Positions 43,756 to 52,572 of a stretch of 64,000 nt of DNA are shown piece after piece. Within the stretch, counting starts at the first letter, position 1, and each line of letters opens with the position of its first letter. Under the pieces are notes generated by a model. The model was not told where the DNA came from. It made no database searches and worked only from the letters and a program-made list of their open reading frames with translations. This stretch comes from Azospirillum doebereinerae (GTDB lineage Bacteria; Pseudomonadota; Alphaproteobacteria; Azospirillales; Azospirillaceae), in the NCBI RefSeq assembly GCF_003989665.1, contig NZ_RZIJ01000016.1, positions 122,145 to 186,144 of the forward strand, read 5' to 3'. Both the position numbers and the translations under genes were made by a program.

Positions 43756-45003
43756 ATGGCCGCATTCAACGAGGCGTTTTATCTGGCGATGTACCCGGAC
43801 GTGGCTGCGGCTGTCCGATCCGGCCAGTACCTCAGCGGCTTCGCCCATTACCGGGCTGCCGGTGCGGCGGAAGGCCGCTGGGGCAGCGATACCCTCAGCT
43901 ACAACGAAGTGAGCTATCTGGCCGCCAACCCGGACGTTGCGGCAGCGGTGCGCACCGGGCTCTACGCGATCGGCTATGACCACTACATCGCCTACGGTCA
44001 GGCCGAGGGCCGACTCGCGTCACCCTATGGCAGTTTCGACGCGAACTATTACAAGGCCGAGAACCCGGACGTGGCCGCGACCACGACCACACCAGCCGGG
44101 CTCGCGCAGCATTACCTGAACTTCGGGAACCTCGAACACCGCTCGCCTTCGGCTTCCGCGTTCAGCGAGAGCGGCTATCTCGCCAAGAACCCTGACGTGG
44201 CTGCCGCCTTCTTTGCCGGCACGCTGCCGTCCGTTCAAACGCATTACAACACTTGGGGCCGGGCGGAAGGGCGCAAAGCCAGCGGTGACGCCTTCGATGA
44301 ACTCGGGTATCTCCAGCGCAACCCCGACGTGGCGCAAGCGGTGGCCGCCGGGCAGATCAGTTCCGGCGAGGAGCACTTCGCGCTGTCGGGCATGGCGGAG
44401 GGGCGGGTGGCAACCTACATCGGGCGCACCATCAACGGAGGGGCGTCGTTCAGCTTTGCGCTTTACGGCGCGGCCGGAAATGACACGCTGCTCGGCGGCG
44501 GCGGCAACGACACTCTGTGGGGCGGGAGCGGCAACGACACGTTGGCCGGCGGTGAAGGGATTGATTATATCGGCGGCGGCGCCGGCAACGACCTGATCAA
44601 CGGCAATTCCGGCGATGACGTCATCAAGGGTGGGGCCGGTGCGGATTGGCTGGTGGGCGCCCTGGGGGCAGACACCTTCGTTTACTCAGCGACCGATGAG
44701 CTCGGCGACAGCATTTCCGATTTCCAAAGTGGCCTCGATAAGATCGATCTTACAGGGATATTCAGTGCGTATGATGTGGTTCTGCAAGACGGCACGTCAC
44801 TGACCGGCGTCCCCGCTCCAACAAATGGCAAACCTTCCCACGGCCCTTTCCTCAGAATGACCGTCAATTACAGTGTCGTCAATGGAATGGACCGAGCTGA
44901 ATTGGTGTTTACTTCCATATCTGCCACGCCATCTTCTCCGATCGGTACTATCACACTGGATCGCGTCACTTCGCTCCAGGCATCCGACTTCATCTACCGT
45001 TGA
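43756..45003 (+). CDS. RTX calcium-binding protein with five N-terminal NPDVAAAV repeats
   Basis: The 415-residue protein has two parts. Residues 1-240 are five imperfect repeats of about 47 residues built on YLxxNPDVAAAVxxG and HYxxxGxAEGR (for example SYLAANPDVAAAVRTG, GYLQRNPDVAQAVAAG). Then come RTX nonapeptides (GAAGNDTLLGGGGNDTLWGG, GGAGNDLINGNSGDDVIKGG) and the usual trailer DTFVYSATDELGDSISDFQS leading to a C-terminal beta segment. No Sec signal is present, as in type I secretion substrates; no exporter is near. The start has GGAG 8-9 bases upstream. It lies between the decayed integrase and the adhesin gene. Confidence 0.85.
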   Translation: MAAFNEAFYLAMYPDVAAAVRSGQYLSGFAHYRAAGAAEGRWGSDTLSYNEVSYLAANPDVAAAVRTGLYAIGYDHYIAYGQAEGRLASPYGSFDANYYKAENPDVAATTTTPAGLAQHYLNFGNLEHRSPSASAFSESGYLAKNPDVAAAFFAGTLPSVQTHYNTWGRAEGRKASGDAFDELGYLQRNPDVAQAVAAGQISSGEEHFALSGMAEGRVATYIGRTINGGASFSFALYGAAGNDTLLGGGGNDTLWGGSGNDTLAGGEGIDYIGGGAGNDLINGNSGDDVIKGGAGADWLVGALGADTFVYSATDELGDSISDFQSGLDKIDLTGIFSAYDVVLQDGTSLTGVPAPTNGKPSHGPFLRMTVNYSVVNGMDRAELVFTSISATPSSPIGTITLDRVTSLQASDFIYR

Positions 45004-45022
45004 CCACCATTGACGCATCCTA

Positions 45023-45051
45023 AGCCCGCGCCATCCGGCCGCGGGCTTTTT
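45023..45051 (+). terminator. Intrinsic terminator after the second RTX gene
   Basis: AGCCCGCG pairs with CGCGGGCT across a nine-base loop, followed directly by a run of five T. It ends transcription of the RTX gene. Confidence 0.85.
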
Positions 45052-45353
45052 CACGTCCAAGGGAGGGGCAACCTCCATGACCGTTGCCATCCTATTCATC
45101 ACCGCGCTGTTGCCGCCGGTCTCCAGCCTGATCGACCATATCCCTGCTCCCGATGAAGCCCAAGGCCCTGGCCGATGCGAACGCAATGGACGCAGCGCCA
45201 GTTCTGGGCCTGGGCGAGGGCATGCCGACGGGCCGTCTTGCGGAACAGACGGTCGGATGGCCGGGACGGCATGCATGGGGGACACTCCGTGATGACGGGA
45301 TCATGGACGATGCCAGGCGGCGGCGCTGTGATCTTGGCGGTGGGCCGCCCCCC
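45052..45353. other. Intergenic region; one doubtful small frame
   Basis: A frame at 45077-45292 starts MTVAILFITALLPPVSSLID behind GGGAGGGGC and would encode 71 residues. The hydrophobic start is suggestive, but the rest has no sensible composition. I see nothing else in the 300 bases between the RTX terminator and the end of the adhesin gene. Confidence 0.3.
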
Positions 45354-48300
45354 TCAATTCACCAGCGGCGCCTTCTGCACACCCAGCAGGAAGTCACCGC
45401 CCTCGTCGTAGCCGGCGGCCTTGATGACGCCGTATTGCGGGGTCTGCGGCGCCTCACGGGACACGTCCTCACGCACCTGCTGGTACAGGCCGAAGCCGCC
45501 GCTGTCCTTGGGCAGGGCGCGCACCCGGTTGACCAGCGCCGCCGCGAAGGGGGAGTTCACCTCGCCGTCGGCCACCGGCTCGTCGCCGCCCGACGACAGG
45601 GCCATCACCGAGCGGCGCTGGCGCAGTTCCTCGCCGCTGCCGAGATCGGCGGCGTCGATCTTCTGCTCCTTGGTGAAGGCGCCGGAGTAGCAGCTGTCCG
45701 ACACCACCATCACATGCTTGGCCGGCATGCGGCTGAGGAAGCGGCCGATGTCGTTGTTGGACACCCAGTTCTTCGCGCTGTCGGTGTCGGCATCGGCCGG
45801 CAGCCAATAGCCGGCCCCGGTCTCCGACAGCTCGTAGCCGTGGCCGGCGTAATAGACCATGACTTGGTCCTGCTCGCCCACCTCGCGGCCCAGCTTGCGC
45901 AGGGCGTCGCCGATCTGCGCCTTGGTCGGGTTGCGTAGGACCCGCGTTTCGTAACCAAGCCGTTCGTTCAACGTTTGGCCGACCAGCGCGATGTCGGCGG
46001 CAGGCGTGGCCAGCGTCGGGATGGCGTTGTTGCGGTAGCTGTCCACCGCAATCATCAGCGCGATCTTCTTGCCCCCCTGCCCCGCCGCCGGGTCCGGCGC
46101 CGCCATCGCCGTGGAGTCGAGTTGGATGACCTGTTCGGTCGTGTCGCCCTTCTCGTCGGTCATGGTCAGGGTGGCTTCGGTCCTGCCGGGCTCGACCGGG
46201 ATGCTGGTGCGGAACTGGCCCTGCTCGTCGATGAAGACCCAGCGGCCGTTGACCCGCGCCTCCGCCACGTTGGCGCTGTCGGCGACGATGCCGCGCAGGG
46301 TCATGGTGCCGCCGCGCGTGCGCCCTCCTCCCGCCTGCCGCAGGGTGGGCGCCGTCAAGGACAGCGGGCGGCTGAACATGTCGGACATCGACGGATCGGC
46401 CACCAATTGCCGCAGGGCACCGCCCAGGGTCTGGGTGCGCTGTTCGCGCTGCACCCGCTGCGCCATGGCGAGGTAGGCCATCGCCATGGCAGGCGGGACG
46501 TTGGCCTGGGACACCAGCGTCCGCACCTCGGCGTAGCTGTTCGGGGCGCCCGACGCGAAGTTGTTCCGCAGGATTGCGCCGACACCGGCGGCGACGGGGT
46601 CGGCGCTCTGCGTCAGCCCACCGATCAGGGTGGCGACAGGAACGCTCTGCAGGACGGCGCGCTGTTCGATGGGCGTCAACCCGCTGCTCGCCACGGCGGC
46701 GACCGCCTGGGCCATGCTGTCGCCCGACGCCGCCTGCACCAGGGTCGCCGCCGCCGCCTGGACTTGCGGCGCGGCGAACACCTGTGGACCGGGCTGGCTC
46801 AGCGTCGCCCCGGTGGAATAGGCGGCGGCCGCCGTCGGAGAGAAGGTCATGGTGCGGCCGGAGGCAAGCGTCACCGTCACCGGGCCGGCCGGCGGCGCGT
46901 TGGGCGTGCCGCCGCCGTCCGGCGCGGGCTGGTTGGGCGTTCCCTGCTGAAGATTGGACAGGAAGGTGACGGGAGAACTGCCGGTCGTCGTGGGGCTGCC
47001 CGACGGACCATTCGGTGGTGGAGGCGGTGTCGTGACGGGGGCGTTGGCAATGTTCGCCACCGTCTGCAACGTGTTCGAGACGCGTGCATCCGCCGTGCTC
47101 ACCGCCGGCGAAACCGGGGCTGTCGGCGTGGTGGGCACGGTGCGCGTGGTGGATGGCCCGGTTTCGGGAGTGGCCGTTACCGGAGGGGGGGGCGTGGTGG
47201 GCGTCCCGGGGCCGGGAGCCGTCGTCACCGGCGGGGTCGGCGTTTCCGGCGTGGTGGGTGCCGTCGGCGTGGTGGGTGTCTCGGTGTCCGGATCCGTTGT
47301 CACCGGCGGGGTGACGGGTGGCGAAACCGGCGGTGAAACGGGCGGCGACACCGGGGCAACGGGCGGGGACGTCGGAGCCGATTGCGCCGCCGCGACAATG
47401 AACAGGTTCCCGCTTTCCGTCACGGCGCTCGGCCCGTAGGACGCGTAGCTCCTGCCATACACCGTGTCGCCGGTCAGGCCGCCGGCCACCAGGGTGCCCG
47501 CGTCGGCGGCGTAGACCAGCCAGCGTCCGGCGTCGACCGTCAGGGCCGACGCGCCCGCGTTGTTGATGAAGCGGCCGTTGGCGGCGAGCACGATGCTGCC
47601 GCTGCCGCCCGCCGCGACGCTGGCCCCGCTGTTCAGGGTCAGATTTCCGGCGGTGCGGATCGTCACGTTGCCGGGATCGGCGTCGATGGCCTGGGTCAGG
47701 GTGAGACCGTTGCCGCTGTTGGACAGGTTCAGGCTGCCGCCCCGCCGGATGTGCCCCAGCGATGCGATGGTGTTGTCCACGCCCGAGCGGTCCAGTTCGA
47801 TGTCGCCGCCGGCCGAGAGCGACAGCAGTCCGACGTTCCCCAGCGCCGCCGTCTGGAGGATGCGGCCGGTGGTGGACAGGGAAAGGGTGCCGCCGCCGAC
47901 CCGCAACCCCGCGCTGGCTCCGGCCGTCCCGATCTCAAGCTCCCCCAGATTGTTGAGAGTGACGGAACCGGTGTCGCCGGCCAGCACCTGAACGCTGTTG
48001 GACGAATCCGACAGGTTGTGGGAGCCGGTCCCCAGCAGTTCCAACCGCGCGGCGCTGATGGGGGCGTATTGCGTGACCATCCCGCCGCTGTTCAGCGTGA
48101 CGCCGGTGGAAAGCGCGGTCAGGGAGCCCTGGAGGGCGATGCCGACGTTCTGGCCGTTCGCGTTCGGGGTCCTCAGCGTCAGGTTCGTGGTGAGCCACCA
48201 CGGCCCGCCGACCGTGATCAGACCGCTGCCGTTGGCCCGCCCGATGGTCAGGGAAGCGAGGTTGAGACCGAAGGTGGCGAGTTCGTCGTCGGACAGATCC

Positions 48301-51300
48301 AGCGTGCCGGAACCGCCGGCAAGACCGATGCTGGTGGATGCCGTCCTGGGCTGAACCACCAAGGGGCCGCTGCCGTCGATCGTTGGCGAGCCGTTGTCGC
48401 CCAGTTCCATCGTGTCGGCGGTCAGCGTGATGGCCGAAGCGCTGGACGTGCTGGCGGTACTGCCGATCCTGACGTTGTTGACCAGCCGGATTCCGGTCGA
48501 CCTGCTGCCGTTCCCCGTGGTGCCCTCCAGGCTGATCGATCCGGATGTGGAGTGGACCGCCAGCTCCGACGCGCTGCTGGCGTCGAGTTCCAAACCACCG
48601 ACCGTATCGTACGAGGCCGACTGGCCGCCCTGCCCCTTCAGCGCGATCCCGCCGGTCTCGGTGGTGATGGCGACCTGACCACGGGCGACCATCCCCTGCG
48701 CCTTAGCGGTCGTGGCGCCGCTGGCGTTGCCGTCGATCAGGATGGCGTTGGACGCGGAGGAGGTGGAATGGATCGTCACCGGTCCGCTGCTGCCGTCGAG
48801 CAGGACGCCGGTGCTCCAGCAGGCGCCGGTGCAATTGGCATGGGTGGCGGTGGAGGTTGCGGTGCCACGGATCGTGACGGTGCCGGTGCCGGAGTCGATG
48901 CCCGTTCCCGAGCCGGTGATGACCACGCCATAACCCCGTATGACGTCTTCGCCGTTCTCGCCGGTGATCGTGATGGCGCCGCCGCCCGACGACAACTGAC
49001 TGCCGTCCGCGATGGTCACGCCGTTCGGATAGTTGTCGCTCCATCCCTTGGCGGCGCCCGTCGTCGGGTCGGTCCCCCCGCCAAGCGTGATGGCACCGCC
49101 GGAGGTCGTGATGCTGCTCGCGGCATCGAGCTTGATGAGTCCTCCGGAAAGGGAACGGTTGGCGTTGAGCACCGCCGCGCCGCCGTTCGTCGATACGGCG
49201 CTTGCCGACAGCCACACGTCCCCATCGGATCTCAGGATGACGCCTTGGGAGCCGGACACCGTGGCGTTGTCCATCGTGACGCCGTCCCGAGCCTCCGCGA
49301 CAACGGACTGGCCGGCGCTGATTCCGGCGCTGGCGGTCAGTTCCAGCGCCTCCTGAGCGGTGATTTCGACCATCTGTCCGGCGGTGATCCGGCCCTTGTC
49401 GGGGTTGCCGCCGCCGTCCAGGCGCACGGAACCGTTCCCGTCGACCAGCACCGACCCGTTTGTGCTCCTCACGATCCCTTCGGTCAGCAGAAGGTCGTTG
49501 TCCTGGGCGGTGAGCGTGACCGTACCATGCCCGTTGATGGTGCCGCCGATCTGCATGGCGTCGTTGCCGATGCTGGTTTCGCCGCTGCCGCCATCGCCCG
49601 TCACCGTGATCGTGCTGCCGAGCGACTTGAGAGACGAACCGTTGCCGAGCAGGAAGCCGACGTTGTCGCCGTCGTCCCGGCCGCTGCCACCGATGCCGGT
49701 GACGGTGAGAGCGCCGAGGTTGCTTTCCACCCCGGCGACGTTGCTCAGCTTGACGCCGTGGTTGAAGCCTCCGTAACCCTCGCCTCCTTGACCATGGATC
49801 TGGATGGCGCCGCCGCCGGTCGATTTCACCAACCCTCCGGATAGCGAAACGCCGAGGTTCTCGCCGCCGCTGGACCTGTCCTCCAGACCATTGCCGCCGG
49901 TGCCGGTGATGGCGAGGGCGCCACCCTCCCCCGTCACGGTGCTGTCGAAAAAGGCGACGCCGTGGTTCTGGCCGCCCGGCCCCCGGCCGCCGGTGCCGGT
50001 GACCTCGATGACGCCGATCGTGTCGAGCTGGCTGCCCGACAGCTCGACGCCGAAATTCTGGCCGCCGCCGACGCTGTCGTTCGATCCGCCGATGCCCGTC
50101 AGGCTGATGAGACCGCCGCCCGCCTGCAGATGGCTGTCGGTCAGCAGAACGCCTTTGTGCCCGGCGCTGGAGCTGGTGCCGCCCTTACCGCGAATCCGGA
50201 TGTCGCCGCCACCGGTGTCGACGTTGACCGACTGGAATTCGACGCCCGACTTGTTGACGCCGCCCGCCGGTCCTCGCGCCGGGATGGTCGTGGGATCCGT
50301 GCCGCCGCCGATCAGCAGATTGCCGCCGTTGGTAAGGATGCTGAGCGTGGAGCCGCCACCCACATTGACCAGGACGGCGCCGCCGCTGCTGGTGGGGCTT
50401 GTGGCCGAGGTGTTGGCGCTGTCGGCGTTCAGCGTCAGGTTCAGCGGGGCGTTGCCCGCGGTGATCCCGGCGTTGACGATGATGTTGCGGTGGGCCTTGA
50501 GGGTTAGGGAGGCCGCGCGGAACTCGTTGTAGGCGATGGGCGCGCTCACCGTGATGTCGCCGTAGCCGCCACCGACGCTTCCCGTCTGGATGGTGACGTC
50601 GGTGCCTGCCAGCGCGCTGGTGATGGCACTGGCCTGGATGGTGGCGTCGCCGGTCGGTTCGTAGGGGTTGGTCGCCGGCAACGTGGTCAGGCCGCCGCTG
50701 GCGACGATGGTTATGTCGGTGGGGTCGAGCAGCCAGGAGCCGGCCTTGCCGCCGCCCGCGCTGCCCGCATCGACCCGTCCGCCGACCTGGAGCGTCAACT
50801 TGCCCGAGGTCTCCACGAAGCCGCCGTCGCCGCCGGCCGCGCCGCCCTTCGCCGAGACCGCGCCGTCGAAGCGGGCGCGGTCCTCGGCCCACACCACGAC
50901 CTTGCCACCCTGTCCCGCCACCGTCGCGTCGGCCGCGATGACGGCGCCGGCCTCGACCACCGTCACGGCGGACGGCGGCACCGGCTTGCGGGCCGGGCGG
51001 ATGTTGTAGCCGGCCAACGTCGCCGCCGTCGCCCGCCCGCCCTGCACGTCGCCGCCGATCAGCGCCTCGCCGCCCCCGGCATGGCCGGAGACGTTGACGC
51101 GCGCCGTCGCGGTCAGCGCGGTGCGGTCGCCGGACGCCACGACGGTGCCGCCCTTCTGCCCGGCGCCGGATCCCGAGGCGTCCAGGGCGCCCGCGACCTC
51201 CACGTCGCCGCCGTCGCCCAGCAGGATGATCTCGCCGTCCTTCTGCTCCACCGTCCGGGCCTGGACGGTGCCGGTCATGTTGACCACGCGGTCCACCAGC

Positions 51301-52190
51301 CCCTTGGCGGCGGTGGCGGTCATCCGCACCCGGCCGCCGTCGGCGAAGATTTTTCCCTCGTTCTTCACCAGCGCGTCGACCGGCTTGCCGTTGGACGCGA
51401 CGGGACGGGCGTCGGTCTTGGCGTCCATCGCGATGTTGATCTTCTGGTCGCCAAACAGATCGACGACGAAGCGACGGCCCGACGCCAGCGTCACCTCGCC
51501 CAGCCGCGCCTCGATGGTGCCGCGGTTGATGACGCCGGGGGCGACGAAGGCCGCCAGTCCGGCCTGGGCCACCGTGATGGCGCCGGCGTTCTCCACCGTC
51601 GCGGTGGAACCGGCGGCGCCCTCGAACACGTGGTTGCCGGCGAGGAAATCCTCGTTGCGGATGTTGTGGGTGGTGGCGATCAGGCCGCCGACGTCGACCT
51701 TGGCGTTGGGGCCGAAGACGATGCCGTTGGGGTTGACCAGCCACACCTGCCCGTTGGCCGACAGCTGCCCCAGGATGTCCGACCGCTCCGTTCCGACCAC
51801 CCGGTTCAGGGCGATGGCATTGACGTCGGGCTGCTGGAACCGCGTGTGCTCGGCCTCGCCGACGCCAAAGCGCTGCCAGTCGATGATGGCCTTGGAAGTC
51901 GTCTGGACGATATCGAGTTGGCCGGGGCCGCCGGGAACGATCGCCGCCTGCCCGGCGACCACCGTTCCGCCCGCGGGGTTGGCGAGCGCGACGGAGGGGG
52001 AGAACGCCGCCGCCAGCACGGCCATCCCGGCCGCGCCGGCCAGCGCGGTGGTGGAGCGCAGGCGCCGGGCCGGCCCCGATCCGGTCGCACCGATGGCTTC
52101 GGAGCGACGATGATTTTCCATCGAAACGGACGGCGCGCCGCGATCCAAGAACCCTCGAAGCATACGAAATCCAACCCCGTGCCAATCCAT
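45354..52190 (-). CDS. Giant two-partner-secretion exoprotein (FHA-type) with a C-terminal caspase-like protease domain
   Basis: The protein has 2278 residues. An extended signal region (GAAGMAVLAAAFSPSVALAN) leads into the TPS secretion domain, with NPNGIVFGPNAKVDVGGLIA at 153 onward (NPNGI hallmark). A long beta-helical body of Gly/Thr/Val-rich strands follows, then a Pro/Thr-rich linker around residues 1600-1680 (PPVSPPVSPPVTPPVTTDPD). The last 240 residues are a peptidase C14 domain: KKIALMIAVDSYRNNAIPTL, MVYYAGHGYE with catalytic His2117, and VVSDSCYSGAF with catalytic Cys2167. Body repeats lie at 49590-50240. The TpsB transporter is not in the window. The start is uncertain: ATG at 52190, 52163 or 52121 all lack a strong ribosome site. 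The fold and secretion class are clear; the target is unknown. Confidence 0.9.
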   Translation of the reverse strand: MDWHGVGFRMLRGFLDRGAPSVSMENHRRSEAIGATGSGPARRLRSTTALAGAAGMAVLAAAFSPSVALANPAGGTVVAGQAAIVPGGPGQLDIVQTTSKAIIDWQRFGVGEAEHTRFQQPDVNAIALNRVVGTERSDILGQLSANGQVWLVNPNGIVFGPNAKVDVGGLIATTHNIRNEDFLAGNHVFEGAAGSTATVENAGAITVAQAGLAAFVAPGVINRGTIEARLGEVTLASGRRFVVDLFGDQKINIAMDAKTDARPVASNGKPVDALVKNEGKIFADGGRVRMTATAAKGLVDRVVNMTGTVQARTVEQKDGEIILLGDGGDVEVAGALDASGSGAGQKGGTVVASGDRTALTATARVNVSGHAGGGEALIGGDVQGGRATAATLAGYNIRPARKPVPPSAVTVVEAGAVIAADATVAGQGGKVVVWAEDRARFDGAVSAKGGAAGGDGGFVETSGKLTLQVGGRVDAGSAGGGKAGSWLLDPTDITIVASGGLTTLPATNPYEPTGDATIQASAITSALAGTDVTIQTGSVGGGYGDITVSAPIAYNEFRAASLTLKAHRNIIVNAGITAGNAPLNLTLNADSANTSATSPTSSGGAVLVNVGGGSTLSILTNGGNLLIGGGTDPTTIPARGPAGGVNKSGVEFQSVNVDTGGGDIRIRGKGGTSSSAGHKGVLLTDSHLQAGGGLISLTGIGGSNDSVGGGQNFGVELSGSQLDTIGVIEVTGTGGRGPGGQNHGVAFFDSTVTGEGGALAITGTGGNGLEDRSSGGENLGVSLSGGLVKSTGGGAIQIHGQGGEGYGGFNHGVKLSNVAGVESNLGALTVTGIGGSGRDDGDNVGFLLGNGSSLKSLGSTITVTGDGGSGETSIGNDAMQIGGTINGHGTVTLTAQDNDLLLTEGIVRSTNGSVLVDGNGSVRLDGGGNPDKGRITAGQMVEITAQEALELTASAGISAGQSVVAEARDGVTMDNATVSGSQGVILRSDGDVWLSASAVSTNGGAAVLNANRSLSGGLIKLDAASSITTSGGAITLGGGTDPTTGAAKGWSDNYPNGVTIADGSQLSSGGGAITITGENGEDVIRGYGVVITGSGTGIDSGTGTVTIRGTATSTATHANCTGACWSTGVLLDGSSGPVTIHSTSSASNAILIDGNASGATTAKAQGMVARGQVAITTETGGIALKGQGGQSASYDTVGGLELDASSASELAVHSTSGSISLEGTTGNGSRSTGIRLVNNVRIGSTASTSSASAITLTADTMELGDNGSPTIDGSGPLVVQPRTASTSIGLAGGSGTLDLSDDELATFGLNLASLTIGRANGSGLITVGGPWWLTTNLTLRTPNANGQNVGIALQGSLTALSTGVTLNSGGMVTQYAPISAARLELLGTGSHNLSDSSNSVQVLAGDTGSVTLNNLGELEIGTAGASAGLRVGGGTLSLSTTGRILQTAALGNVGLLSLSAGGDIELDRSGVDNTIASLGHIRRGGSLNLSNSGNGLTLTQAIDADPGNVTIRTAGNLTLNSGASVAAGGSGSIVLAANGRFINNAGASALTVDAGRWLVYAADAGTLVAGGLTGDTVYGRSYASYGPSAVTESGNLFIVAAAQSAPTSPPVAPVSPPVSPPVSPPVTPPVTTDPDTETPTTPTAPTTPETPTPPVTTAPGPGTPTTPPPPVTATPETGPSTTRTVPTTPTAPVSPAVSTADARVSNTLQTVANIANAPVTTPPPPPNGPSGSPTTTGSSPVTFLSNLQQGTPNQPAPDGGGTPNAPPAGPVTVTLASGRTMTFSPTAAAAYSTGATLSQPGPQVFAAPQVQAAAATLVQAASGDSMAQAVAAVASSGLTPIEQRAVLQSVPVATLIGGLTQSADPVAAGVGAILRNNFASGAPNSYAEVRTLVSQANVPPAMAMAYLAMAQRVQREQRTQTLGGALRQLVADPSMSDMFSRPLSLTAPTLRQAGGGRTRGGTMTLRGIVADSANVAEARVNGRWVFIDEQGQFRTSIPVEPGRTEATLTMTDEKGDTTEQVIQLDSTAMAAPDPAAGQGGKKIALMIAVDSYRNNAIPTLATPAADIALVGQTLNERLGYETRVLRNPTKAQIGDALRKLGREVGEQDQVMVYYAGHGYELSETGAGYWLPADADTDSAKNWVSNNDIGRFLSRMPAKHVMVVSDSCYSGAFTKEQKIDAADLGSGEELRQRRSVMALSSGGDEPVADGEVNSPFAAALVNRVRALPKDSGGFGLYQQVREDVSREAPQTPQYGVIKAAGYDEGGDFLLGVQKAPLVN
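49590..50240 (-). repeat. Tandem 35-45-residue repeats in the body of the FHA-type exoprotein
   Basis: About six successive units share the pattern GVxLxxSxLxTxGGxIxITG and GxGGxGxxxxGxNxGV. Examples are NFGVELSGSQLDTIGVIEVT, NHGVAFFDSTVTGEGGALAI and NLGVSLSGGLVKSTGGGAIQ. They are imperfect in both DNA and protein, as in beta-helical adhesins where each unit forms a coil of the solenoid. Confidence 0.7.
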
Positions 52191-52427
52191 CGAGTCGCCA
52201 ACCGGACGCCTTGTCTTCGCGCGTCCAGTCCCTGTGACGGCTCCGTTGAGGCGAATGGCCTTGGAACCTTATCTTTCGGATAGGATACTGTGCTTGTGAT
52301 AAGCTCACCACTGAAAATTCATGACGCTTCCAGGATTGCCACAGGCGATAACACCGAAAACACAAGGGTTTTGCTGTCTTTCCGGACGGCGTGACTCAAG
52401 CGGTCCTGTGTCGATGGTCGCCGGAGG

Positions 52428-52441
52428 CGTTACCGGTAACG
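52428..52441. promoter_or_regulatory. Palindrome 1, CGTTACCGGTAACG
   Basis: This is a perfect 14-base palindrome upstream of parA. Its centre is 45 bases from that of an identical palindrome at 52473. The core TTACCGGTAA is also the core of operators bound by some LacI-family repressors such as E. coli GntR, but the genes beside it point to partition or autoregulation. It lies 132 bases before the parA start. Confidence 0.7.
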
Positions 52442-52472
52442 GATTTGGAGCCGGTGCAGTCGCCGTCAATAG

Positions 52473-52486
52473 CGTTACCGGTAACG
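52473..52486. promoter_or_regulatory. Palindrome 2, CGTTACCGGTAACG (16 bases with flanks)
   Basis: This copy is identical to the first over 14 bases and extends to GCGTTACCGGTAACGC. It lies 87 bases upstream of the parA start. Two exact copies in 60 bases argue for a specific binding protein, either a repressor of parA or a centromere-binding factor. Confidence 0.7.
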
Positions 52487-52572
52487 CCTGGAGCGCGGTA
52501 CAGACTTTTGGGCTTTCGAGCCACCCGACGATCCGCTACAAGAGCATCCTCATGCCGATCCAGGGGAAATCG

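Larger units (their letters stand above)
52191..52572. promoter_or_regulatory. Divergent intergenic region between the exoprotein gene and parA
   Basis: This 382-base region should hold promoters for both directions. Its left part (52260-52330) has lower GC, including TCTTTCGGATAGGATACTGT and TGATAAGC. Its right part holds two perfect palindromes, listed separately. A frame continuous with parA is open through part of it but lacks codon bias. Confidence 0.6.

Noticed and set aside
43700..43983. Extension of the integrase frame further upstream on the minus strand
   Set aside because: This part is antisense to the NPDVAAAV repeats of the RTX gene and does not resemble an integrase.
52428..52486. 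Interpretation of the palindromes as repABC-type parS sites
   Set aside because: The repABC centromere is a 16-base GTT...AAC palindrome with a GC centre and wider spacing; CGTTACCGGTAACG does not fit, and repA/repB/repC are absent.
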